Source: JAICMB01 sp963838885 (GTDB lineage: Bacteria > Acidobacteriota > Terriglobia > Bryobacterales > Bryobacteraceae). Taken from it: DNA of 64,000 nucleotides. The notes below the pieces were generated by a model. The model was not told the DNA's origin and did not search any database. It saw only the letters and a list, made by a program, of their open reading frames with translations. Location: contig CAWITB010000027.1 of the NCBI GenBank assembly GCA_963838885.1, positions 114,361-178,360 of the forward strand, given 5' to 3'. Of the stretch, positions 9,952-17,169 are shown in pieces. The translations under genes and the position numbers were made by a program. Within the stretch, counting starts at the first letter, position 1; every line of letters starts with the position of its first letter.

Positions 9952-10734
9952 ATGCTACGACTCTGCCCGCTGCTGCCCACACTGGCTGTCCTGCTGCCGG
10001 GGATGTGCGCCTCTGCCGCCGCTCCGGACATGTCCGGAAAGTTCACCATTTTCCTTTCCGGTAAGCCGTTCGGCTCGGAGACCTACGCCATCACGAGCGC
10101 CAATGGTCTGATCACGCTGGACGGCTCGGGTTCCGCCGATATGGGCGTCGTGAAGATCAATATACAGGATTTTCAGGTGATCACCGACATGAACTATAAC
10201 CCCGTCGAGGCCACCGCAAAGGGCCAGATGGGAAAGGCGCAAATGTCGGTGAAGGTGACGTTCGCCGCCGAAACCGCCGAGAGCACGTCCGATACCGGGC
10301 AAGGCGAGGCCGTGAAGCAGCATAAGGTTCACTCCGGCGACGTCGTCGTGAATTATCCTTTGCCGCTTTTTCCCTGGTCGTTGTTGATGCCGCGCGTCAA
10401 GCTCGACAGCGCCGAACCGCAGCAATTCTATGCCTTCATAACCGGTCAAACGGCGGAGGAACCGCTGACGGTGGTGGCGAAAGGACAGGAGCCGGTGGAA
10501 TTCGCGAACAAAACCGTCCGCCTGTATCACATCTCGGGAAGCATGCCGACCCCGGCGGGCAGCTCCATCAATGCCGATTTCTGGATAGACGAGAATCGGC
10601 GCATTATCAAGATCGTGGCGCCGGGTCAGAATGTTGAAGTGTACCAGGACGGCTTCGAACGCAAGGCTCCTCCGGCCGCGTCGAACCCGGAAACGTCTCC
10701 AACTCCAACTCCCGGCAGGCCTCCGCTCAAGTAG
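9952..10734 (+). CDS. Secreted protein of unknown function
   Basis: A 260-residue exported protein beginning at ATG 9952 with a clear signal peptide (LLPTLAVLLPGMCASAAA) and AGGA nine bases upstream. The rest is rich in beta strands (KFTIFLSGKPFGSETYAI, VVVNYPLPLFPWSLL, ADFWIDENRRIIKIVAPG) and recalls the antiparallel barrel-like fold of DUF3108/DUF6134 proteins, but I cannot assign a named family. The C-terminus is a low-complexity Pro/Thr tail (SPTPTPGRPP). It is transcribed divergently from the M14 peptidase with overlapping 5' ends, so the promoter of each gene must lie within or very near the other's start. Confidence 0.75.
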   Translation: MLRLCPLLPTLAVLLPGMCASAAAPDMSGKFTIFLSGKPFGSETYAITSANGLITLDGSGSADMGVVKINIQDFQVITDMNYNPVEATAKGQMGKAQMSVKVTFAAETAESTSDTGQGEAVKQHKVHSGDVVVNYPLPLFPWSLLMPRVKLDSAEPQQFYAFITGQTAEEPLTVVAKGQEPVEFANKTVRLYHISGSMPTPAGSSINADFWIDENRRIIKIVAPGQNVEVYQDGFERKAPPAASNPETSPTPTPGRPPLK

Positions 10735-10805
10735 TAGTTTGAGCGCCTTTCTCCTCGATAACGGCAACGGCGAGATTCGCGGCCGCGCGGAAGCCATCGA
10801 TGAAT

Positions 10806-10981
10806 GCTGCTGAGCCAGTGCACTTCAACCCTGGCGACGGCCGCATCGCCGAGTCCGAAATGCGCTCTGAGATCGCTCTGGGAGTTGTAGCTGTGCCGGG
10901 TGTCGTGCAACAGATTCGGGCGATCCCGGACCAATCTGATCTTGTTCCCAACGGTCCTCACCTCGAGCCAGTTATTATTGG
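10806..10981 (-). pseudogene. Remnant of an ASPIC/UnbV (CRTAC1-like) C-terminal domain
   Basis: The minus strand encodes NNNWLEVRTVGNKI, then after a short gap SYNSQSDLRAHFGLGDAAVARVEVHW. This is the characteristic order of the ASPIC/UnbV domain that ends FG-GAP repeat proteins of the CRTAC1 type (NHWL.V, then S.G.SYLSQSDLR.HFGLG, then VEV.WPSG). The segment between is too short, and no start, FG-GAP repeats or complete C-terminus are present, so this is a decayed piece of a much larger secreted gene. The rest of 10735-11084 shows nothing else I can support. Confidence 0.6.
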
Positions 10982-11084
10982 TTGACCGGTCGCAGCCGCA
11001 GCACTTGTGGCTACCCGAAGTGTGCGACGCGCCGGCGCTCGCCTGATGGGACCGCAAGCCGCCGCATTCTACGCATCAATCCGC

Positions 11085-11738
11085 TTATAGAATATTCACC
11101 GCGCGCGCCGCCAGGATCGCCAGCGTGGTAAGTGAAATCGCCGATTGCAACATCATCATGAGCTTCGCCCAGCGCGAGAGCACCGGAACATCGGTGGGCG
11201 AAAATGCCGTGCTGGTATTGAACGCCAAGAATAAATAATCGACGAAGCCGGGACTCCAATGCGCCTCGCCCATTTTCCGTTTCATCTCTGGATCAAGCAT
11301 CATCTGCGGGAACAGGAACGCTCCACCGGTGTGCGTTCCGCGCACCTCGCGCTCGTTCGGGCCGCCCGCGTCGAGCCGCCAATACCACGACGCGAACACC
11401 AGCATGTTGCTGATCCACAGACCCGTCGCGGCGATGAGGAGCTGCTTCGGTTGCTCCCGATGCGATGGCAGCCCCGAGATCAGCAGCGACAAAGAGACGA
11501 TCAGCTCGACGGTCACGAACGCCATGATGATGTAGCCGAGCGCCTGGTTCAGGCCATGCCGTCCGCGCCGGTGCGCGATGATGGCGGGAATCAGCAAAGC
11601 ACAAACAATTGCGAGCAGCAGCCAATCGGGTCCCGGCGTCAATGACGAGGGGAGCGCGTAATGGAGACCGCCGATCGCAAGCAGCGCAACAGTAGCGGGC
11701 CAGCGCGGCTCGTATTTCCGGTCGATGAGACGGGACAT
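11085..11738 (-). CDS. DUF1345 family integral membrane protein
   Basis: A 217-residue protein with five predicted membrane helices. The last two carry the pattern AFNTSTAFSPTDVPVLSRWAKLMMMLQSAISL, which resembles the pore/selectivity region of two-TM channels and is the hallmark of DUF1345. The N-terminus is basic and cytoplasmic (MSRLIDRKYEPRW). Function of the family is unknown; some authors compare it with potassium channels, and here the S/T-rich loop is present but lacks a GYG motif. It stands alone, 350 bases from its downstream neighbour, with a long gene-free stretch upstream. Confidence 0.8.
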   Translation of the reverse strand: MSRLIDRKYEPRWPATVALLAIGGLHYALPSSLTPGPDWLLLAIVCALLIPAIIAHRRGRHGLNQALGYIIMAFVTVELIVSLSLLISGLPSHREQPKQLLIAATGLWISNMLVFASWYWRLDAGGPNEREVRGTHTGGAFLFPQMMLDPEMKRKMGEAHWSPGFVDYLFLAFNTSTAFSPTDVPVLSRWAKLMMMLQSAISLTTLAILAARAVNIL

Positions 11739-12509
11739 GTCCTATATTTTGTCCCTCCCGCCGCTTCGCCAGCGCATGAGTCATGCCGGGGCTGCATACG
11801 CAATTGGCGGCGTGTTGCGGCGCAGACTGCGCGCTTTACCGCCTAGCAAACTGCGCGGACATGTTGGGCCGAATCGGCGGCCCGCCCTTTTAGGGCGTAC
11901 ATACGCGCAGCCGCATGCCGCTCATCGCGCGTCGCCACATAAACGTTTTGGCGCAATCGCCAATGTCACAATCATCCCGCCGGCGCATTACCCGAAGTGA
12001 TCCCACCTTCGATACCGGATCCCACAACATCGACGGACTCACCAGCGGCTACGGCCGCGGCGCCATCGCTAGCGGCATTCCCGCTCGCTCCGCCACTCCT
12101 ATTGAAAACTCCACCCGCACCGACCGAGTTCACAATCGACCATCATCGCGCAGCATCGGCGAATACGCGGACATCGCGGAGGCGATCATGCCGGAGCGGC
12201 GAGCGCGGCGCATTCATGATGGAGCGCCTCGGCGTCTTTCAAGACCATCACCCGACTTCGGGATCGGCGCGCTCCGCCGGAGACCCTGCGCTGACCGTAC
12301 TCGCGCACGTCGCGGGAATCGGTGCTCCGCAATTTTTTGGGCGACGCCTGACGCGCGTCCATACGAAATTTATTGAAAAGTGTTGAGAGAAGCGCGCGTT
12401 GGAACCCACTACAATCTTTCGCGAAATACTGATTTGCCGGGTATCGCATGTCAAGGCGAGGCTCGGATTCTTTTTCACCGTTGAGTGAAACATTTTGACG
12501 CGGAGGAAT
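11739..12509. other. Gene-free stretch upstream of the PEP-CTERM gene
   Basis: Several frames stay open here because of GC skew, but none has plausible composition, start context or recognisable sequence. One inverted repeat stands out: CGCCCT-TTT-AGGGCG at 11883-11897, preceded by GGGCC/GGCCC arms (11866-11883), resembling the terminator found 1.4 kb downstream at 13247. The last 130 bases before 12510 are more AT-rich and probably contain the promoter of the next gene; I could not fix -35 and -10 boxes. Confidence 0.4.
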
Positions 12510-13226
12510 ATGCTTTCACTCAGATCTACTCTCTCGAGCTGCGCCTTATTCGCGCTCGCTGCCATTCCATCTTGCGCGGCGGTCATCACGTATAATGACC
12601 TGACCTCGTTTCTGAACGCTTCAAGCAGCCTGAGCACCGTCACCTTCGACGGTCTCGCCGCGCAGGGATCGACTACAAACTACAGCACCGGAACCGGACT
12701 ACTGATCCCGGGCGCTGAATTCACCGGATATTTAAGCGCCACGGCGTATCAACTGTACGTCGCCAATCCATCTCCAAACACCTTCGACGACTTCCACTCC
12801 GGCTCGGTGCTAACTGGACCGGTCTATTACTCCGGCTCCGGCAGTTACACGCCCTATATCAACATCGCGCTGTCCACACCCGTTACGGCCGCGGGCTTCG
12901 ACTTGATGACCACCGGGGGCACTGGCGTCAGCTTCAATATCACTCTTAACAATATGCCCACGGTTTATACCAGCCTGCCAACAGGCGCGCGGCCGTCCCA
13001 AACTTTCTTCGGCTTCACGTCCGATGCGCCGATCAACAGCATCCAATTGAGTCTGCCGGCAAGCGCCTCTGGCATCACTCCGGTGCTGGACAATTTCAGC
13101 TACGGCTCGGAGGGCGATCCCGGGCAAACGCCCGAACTGTGCACCTTCCTGCTGATCGCTTCCGGCCTCATCGGTTTGCGCATCTTCAGGCGCAGGTTGC
13201 GCGGCTTGGCTGGCCTTCCCGCCTGA
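12510..13226 (+). CDS. PEP-CTERM-type exosortase-sorted surface protein (variant PEL motif)
   Basis: A 238-residue secreted protein: signal peptide MLSLRSTLSSCALFALAAIPSCAA, a beta-rich Ser/Thr/Gly-rich middle (TVTFDGLAAQGST, AAGFDLMTTGGTGVSFNITL, VLDNFSYG), and the tripartite sorting end TPELCTFLLIASGLIGLRIF plus RRRLR. This matches the PEP-CTERM anchor, with P-E-L-C in place of the usual P-E-P-S. Such proteins are sorted and probably cleaved by an exosortase (EpsH/XrtA family), usually in organisms making an exopolysaccharide. No exosortase lies in the window. The ATG at 12510 follows GGAGG by only three bases; a TTG five codons upstream is the alternative start. Confidence 0.8.
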   Translation: MLSLRSTLSSCALFALAAIPSCAAVITYNDLTSFLNASSSLSTVTFDGLAAQGSTTNYSTGTGLLIPGAEFTGYLSATAYQLYVANPSPNTFDDFHSGSVLTGPVYYSGSGSYTPYINIALSTPVTAAGFDLMTTGGTGVSFNITLNNMPTVYTSLPTGARPSQTFFGFTSDAPINSIQLSLPASASGITPVLDNFSYGSEGDPGQTPELCTFLLIASGLIGLRIFRRRLRGLAGLPA

Positions 13227-13246
13227 TAAACATCGCGCGATGTGTT

Positions 13247-13270
13247 GGGCGGGCCGACTTCCCGCCCTTT
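13247..13270 (+). terminator. Rho-independent terminator after the PEP-CTERM gene
   Basis: A perfect 7-bp GC stem, GGGCGGG (13247-13253) and CCCGCCC (13261-13267), encloses a 7-base loop and is followed by TTTCT. It begins 20 bases after the stop of the surface-protein gene and lies directly before the end of the convergent gdhA. The T-tract is only on the plus strand, so it mainly serves the plus-strand gene. Confidence 0.7.
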
Positions 13271-14554
13271 CTACGCGTAGATGCCGCGCAGCTTGATGGC
13301 GCTCGCTACGCGGTCGATCGCCAGCATATAAGCGGCGATGCGGTTGTGGACATTGTGGCGCTCGGCGTAGCTCACCACGTCCTTGAAGCTGTTCACCATG
13401 ATCTCTTCGAGCCGGCCGTTGACGAGCTGTTCGTTCCAGAAGTAACCTTGCCGATCCTGCACCCACTCGAAATACGAGACCGTCACGCCGCCCGCATTCG
13501 CCAGGATGTCCGGAAGAACAAAAATCTTTTTCTCCGCGAGGATGGCATCGGCCTCCGACGTCGTGGGACCATTGGCGCCCTCGCAGATAATCTTCGCCCG
13601 GATGCGGTCCGCATTGGCGGTCGTGATCACATTTTCCTTCGCGGCCGGAAGCAGCACGTCACAATCGAGCAGAAGAGCGTCGTGCGGATCGATCGGCTCC
13701 GCCTCGGGATAACCCGTGATAGACCCCGTCTCCGCCCGGAACCTCATTAACGCCTCCGGGTCTATCCCGTGAGGATTGTAAACGGCGCCGTCCCACTCGA
13801 TCACGCAGATAATTTTGAATCCCGCGCGCGTCATCAGCTTCGCCGACATCCCGCCGACATTGCCGAAGCCCTGCACCACCACGCGCGTCTGTCCAGGATC
13901 GATTCCGAACCGGCGCAGCGCCTGCATGGTCACGATCATGCATCCGCGTCCGGTCGCCTCCGGCCGTCCGCGCGATCCACCCAGATCGAGCGGCTTTCCG
14001 GTCACCACCGCCGTCACGGTATGACGCTTGTGCATGGAATACGTATCCATGATCCAGGACATGGTCTGCGCGTTGGTATTGATGTCCGGCGCCGGAACAT
14101 CCCGCTCCGGCCCGATGAAATCGAGAATCTCGGCGGTGTAACGCCGCGTCAGCCGCTCCAGCTCCGACATGGAGAGCAGATCGGGATTGCAAATCACGCC
14201 GCCCTTGCCGCCGCCGAACGGAATATTGACCACCGCGCACTTCCATGTCATCCACGACGCCAGCGCCCGCACTTCATCGAGCGTCACGTCGGGCGCAAAC
14301 CGGATGCCACCCTTCGCCGGGCCGCGCGCGAGGGAATGCTGCACGCGATATCCCGTGAAGACTTCAATGCGCCCATCGTCCAACTGCACCGGAATATGCA
14401 CGGTCAGCTCCAGCGCCGGCATGCTCAGAACTTTTCGGAGGCCTTCGTCGAGGCCGAGCCGCTCGGCCGCTTCATCGAAGCGCGCCGCCGCGGAGAGCCA
14501 TGGGTTTATTTCTATTTCTTTCTCGACGTACGGGGTCGCTTCGACAACCATCAA
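13271..14554 (-). CDS. gdhA: Glutamate dehydrogenase (Glu/Leu/Phe/Val dehydrogenase family)
   Basis: Catalyses reversible oxidative deamination of glutamate to 2-oxoglutarate and ammonia in the cytoplasm. At 427 residues it has the length of hexameric NAD(H)/dual-specificity enzymes. Visible motifs are the substrate-binding lysine region YRVQHSLARGPAKGGIRF, the catalytic lysine in MTWKCAVVNIPFGGGKGG, PERDVPAPDINTNAQTM, and the Rossmann dinucleotide motif QGFGNVGGMSA. The end VASAIKLRGIYA is the usual C-terminus. The start is ATG 14554 or the next ATG at 14551. It is monocistronic, convergent with the PEP-CTERM gene. Confidence 0.95.
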   Translation of the reverse strand: MMVVEATPYVEKEIEINPWLSAAARFDEAAERLGLDEGLRKVLSMPALELTVHIPVQLDDGRIEVFTGYRVQHSLARGPAKGGIRFAPDVTLDEVRALASWMTWKCAVVNIPFGGGKGGVICNPDLLSMSELERLTRRYTAEILDFIGPERDVPAPDINTNAQTMSWIMDTYSMHKRHTVTAVVTGKPLDLGGSRGRPEATGRGCMIVTMQALRRFGIDPGQTRVVVQGFGNVGGMSAKLMTRAGFKIICVIEWDGAVYNPHGIDPEALMRFRAETGSITGYPEAEPIDPHDALLLDCDVLLPAAKENVITTANADRIRAKIICEGANGPTTSEADAILAEKKIFVLPDILANAGGVTVSYFEWVQDRQGYFWNEQLVNGRLEEIMVNSFKDVVSYAERHNVHNRIAAYMLAIDRVASAIKLRGIYA

Positions 14555-14635
14555 GGTTCCTCCAGCTTCATTGTGGCATGTAGGGAAGCGCCTTTCCGGC
14601 TACGGACTGGTAGCCCTTAAATGAGCGCTGATTGC

Positions 14636-14929
14636 TTATGGGACCGAGAGTCGAAAGCGATTCCCTCCGATGGGAGTCAGCACTAACATTGGAGTTTTCC
14701 TGGGCGGCCAAGGGGCTAACCCATTTCGTAATAGCCAGCCACTAAGCGCACCGCCTCGGAATTCAGGACACGTTTTCCAGAACGTTTCACGCAAGGGGAA
14801 CGTGTTCAGTTTGCCTTCGATCTCGATCTCGATGGCGGTCCAATGTTTCTGGAAATATCGAGCGGCGTTTGAGGAGCCAACGCGTACCTCATAGACTCCT
14901 GGAGGGCCTTTCCATCCCGTAGCCGTCAT
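14636..14929 (-). CDS. Small conserved-looking protein of unknown function
   Basis: About 97 residues from ATG 14929: a two-layer beta-like segment (GVYEVRVGSSNAARYF, TAIEIEIEGKLNTFPL) followed by FWKTCPEFRGG, WLLRNGLAPWPPRKTPM and the C-terminal GGNRFRLSVP. The TCPE and GLAPWP elements look conserved rather than random and I recall similar small acidobacterial proteins, but no function is known. A GTG at 15001, with GGAG five bases upstream, would add 24 residues and overlap the end of the aldose epimerase gene by 40 bases, implying translational coupling. No signal peptide from either start. Confidence 0.55.
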   Translation of the reverse strand: MTATGWKGPPGVYEVRVGSSNAARYFQKHWTAIEIEIEGKLNTFPLRETFWKTCPEFRGGALSGWLLRNGLAPWPPRKTPMLVLTPIGGNRFRLSVP

Positions 14930-14961
14930 CACGCCAAAATACCACAGCGCTGTTGCGCCGC

Positions 14962-15942
14962 TCAGAATCCGCTGGGTTGAATCCAGAAGCTCTCTTGCCA
15001 CTTGGCTCCGGGTGGAATCGACTGCAGCGCGGAGTACGCCCCGGAATGCGCCAGATTGAACGCGTCCGTTACGGCCGTCATCGGCTCGAAGCAGATGAAG
15101 TCTTTCCCGGCCGGCGCATACACGACCGCAACCGGAAATTTCGCGCCATAGCGGATGGAGATTTTCTGTCGGGCGCCCTGAACCCAGAACTGGTCGTCGT
15201 GATCGACGGAGCCGAAAACGTCGTCAAGCTGGCGTCCGGCGAGCGGAACCGGATCGGGCAGAGTGTTTGGCGTCGTCGCGCCTGTTGGAATTAACTTACT
15301 CGATAGCTCGTAATGTTCCCGCGCCGGGATGTGGACCCTCCATTGGTCGCGCGGAGCATCGCTAATGCGGTAGTAGGGATGAAAGCCGATGCACAGCGGC
15401 ATGGGATCAGCCGATCGATTTTCGATCGCGGTGCGCACTTCGAGTATGCCGTCCGCCAAGCGATACGTCATGTCGATGGTGTGGGCGAACGGAAACTGGG
15501 CCATCAGGTTGGGGTCTTTCCAGAACTCCAGACGGCTGGTGACCTCCGCGCCCTTGGCATCGTTATGCAGATTCACAACGCGCCATTCGTTCGAGAAGGA
15601 AATCAAGCCGTGGATCGGCTGCCCAAACGCATCGCGACGGATATTACCGAGATCGGGTTTCAGGATGTACTGCTTGCCGTTGGCCCAGAATCCGTCGTGA
15701 TCGAGGCGGTTGGCCCAGGGCGCGAGAAAAGGAATGCCGGACAGCCCTGGCTTGGCCTTGAAATCCGCCAGACTGGCGTATGGCCAGTAGAGCGCGTCGT
15801 TGCCGCCGATCTTGAACTCGTAAGCGATATTTCCGATCGCTGGCGCGATGGATACTTCGGCGTGATGGGCCGAATCGGTGAGGCGCACGACCTCAAAACC
15901 GTCGACGCTGATTTTGCGCGCGGAATAACCGGACATGCTCAT
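14962..15942 (-). CDS. Aldose 1-epimerase (galactose mutarotase) family protein
   Basis: Interconverts anomers of aldoses or acts on sugar-6-phosphates. From ATG 15942 it has 326 residues, with N-terminal YSARKISVDGFEVVRL, the conserved LAPWANRLDHDGFWANGK, HGLISFSNEW with a catalytic histidine, the second histidine in CIGFHPYYRISD, and the active-site glutamate region FICFEPMTAVTDAFN. A GTG at 16029 would add 29 residues (Arg-rich, then AAALLLAPSLM) that could be a signal peptide but would overlap the upstream gene by 58 bases. The enzyme could therefore be cytoplasmic or exported. Substrate is not decidable from sequence. Confidence 0.88.
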   Translation of the reverse strand: MSMSGYSARKISVDGFEVVRLTDSAHHAEVSIAPAIGNIAYEFKIGGNDALYWPYASLADFKAKPGLSGIPFLAPWANRLDHDGFWANGKQYILKPDLGNIRRDAFGQPIHGLISFSNEWRVVNLHNDAKGAEVTSRLEFWKDPNLMAQFPFAHTIDMTYRLADGILEVRTAIENRSADPMPLCIGFHPYYRISDAPRDQWRVHIPAREHYELSSKLIPTGATTPNTLPDPVPLAGRQLDDVFGSVDHDDQFWVQGARQKISIRYGAKFPVAVVYAPAGKDFICFEPMTAVTDAFNLAHSGAYSALQSIPPGAKWQESFWIQPSGF

Positions 15943-15971
15943 GAGCGATGGCGCAAGAAGAAGAGCGGCGG

Positions 15972-16382
15972 CTACGGCTCGACGGACTCGCGCAGATCGA
16001 GATCGGTGTATTTCTGGCAGCACACGCACTTACCGGGACTGTAAGTGCGAATATAACAAACGTCGCACCAGTACGTAATCATCAGCCGCTTGCCGTCCTT
16101 GTGAACGAACATCGCTTTGCTGGTGATGGGATCGATAACGAAATGTTCGGGTGACTTGAAATGCCCGATGGCCTCGAAATCCATACCAGCAATGCGCTCG
16201 TCGTTCAAAACCGCGGTGGTCGCGTCGTCGCCTTCGAGGTAGATCAGCTTGTGATCGGCGCCCTCGAGCGCCGGCTGACTACCCGGGCCCTTGACGAGTT
16301 TGCCGCGGACGGATAACCCCGGCACGCTCGTGGCCAGCGCGGGAAGGACCAGGAAAAACGCCGCTAAGATCAGTCGCAGCAT
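15972..16382 (-). CDS. Small secreted protein with C-terminal CxxC cluster
   Basis: A 136-residue exported protein: signal peptide MLRLILAAFFLVLPALATS (ATG 16382), a middle with LIYLEGDDATTAVLNDERIAG and HFKSPEHFVIDPITSKAMFVH, and a C-terminal metal- or disulfide-type motif ITYWCDVCYIRTYSPGKCVCCQKYT. Four cysteines in C-x2-C-x10-C-x-CC spacing suggest a zinc ribbon-like or disulfide-rich knuckle. I do not recognise a named family. It lies directly upstream of the epimerase on the same strand and is probably in one transcript with it. Confidence 0.7.
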   Translation of the reverse strand: MLRLILAAFFLVLPALATSVPGLSVRGKLVKGPGSQPALEGADHKLIYLEGDDATTAVLNDERIAGMDFEAIGHFKSPEHFVIDPITSKAMFVHKDGKRLMITYWCDVCYIRTYSPGKCVCCQKYTDLDLRESVEP

Positions 16383-16508
16383 ATTTCTATTCCTATTATA
16401 ACGAGCGTGCTTCGTTGCTGAATCGGAAGGCGCGGTTACGCCAAAGTAACTCGCCTTGCTACCAAATCTCGGCGTTGTCCGTCCACACCCAGAAGGAGCG
16501 CGTGCATT

Positions 16509-16976
16509 ATGCCCATGCGTATGATTGCCGTTTTGCTGTTCGGAACCTTCCTGGCCGTCGCCCAACAGGACCATCAAAGCATGGCCGAAAGCGCAGATCG
16601 TGTGATGGGATTCCCGCACGAAAAGACCACCCATCACTTTGAGCTTAACTACGACGGGGGAATCATCGACGTCCGGGCTAACGACGCGGCCGATGCTCGA
16701 AGCCGGGGCGAAATCAGGAGCCATTTCCATCACATCGCCCAGATGTTCGCCGCGGGCAACTTCAACGCGCCGATGCTCGTGCATGGAAGGGATGTTCCCG
16801 GCACAGAGACCATGACACGGCTCAAGGATCAGCTTCACTGGGATCTACAGGACACGCCCCGCGGAGCGCGCATCGTAATCACTGCGGACAGCAAGCCGGC
16901 GCTGGATGCGGTTCACGAGTTCCTGCGGTTTCAGATTGAAGATCACAAGACCGGCGATTGCACGGCTGTTCGGTGA
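16509..16976 (+). CDS. Secreted protein of unknown function
   Basis: A 155-residue exported protein starting at ATG 16509, with AAGGAG ten bases upstream deciding this start over two internal ATGs. Signal peptide MRMIAVLLFGTFLAVAQ; the mature part has a His-rich beginning (VMGFPHEKTTHHFEL), IIDVRANDAADARSRGEIRSHFHHIAQMF, and a C-terminal alpha/beta stretch ending HEFLRFQIEDHKTGD. The histidines in HEKTTHHF and HFHHIAQ could bind a metal. I have seen this pattern annotated only as hypothetical. It is divergent from the CxxC protein. Confidence 0.7.
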   Translation: MPMRMIAVLLFGTFLAVAQQDHQSMAESADRVMGFPHEKTTHHFELNYDGGIIDVRANDAADARSRGEIRSHFHHIAQMFAAGNFNAPMLVHGRDVPGTETMTRLKDQLHWDLQDTPRGARIVITADSKPALDAVHEFLRFQIEDHKTGDCTAVR

Positions 16977-17169
16977 GGCCGCGGCTTACGCCGGCTGCAA
17001 CCGGCGATTCGAACGGAGCGGGGAACATCTTGATTTGAGCGAGCGGTGTTTCTTCGAAGGGATGAAACGCACCTGAGGCGCTGTCCCGATGCCTCGGCGA
17101 TTTGCTATCTTCAGCGCGTTTTTCGTTCTCGCGATGATTGAAGATTTCACGACCAGCTAACCTAGTAAA

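Noticed and set aside
11915..12386. Two overlapping plus-strand frames in the 760-base gap
   Set aside because: Low-complexity Arg/Ser/Pro composition and no start signal; open only because of GC bias.
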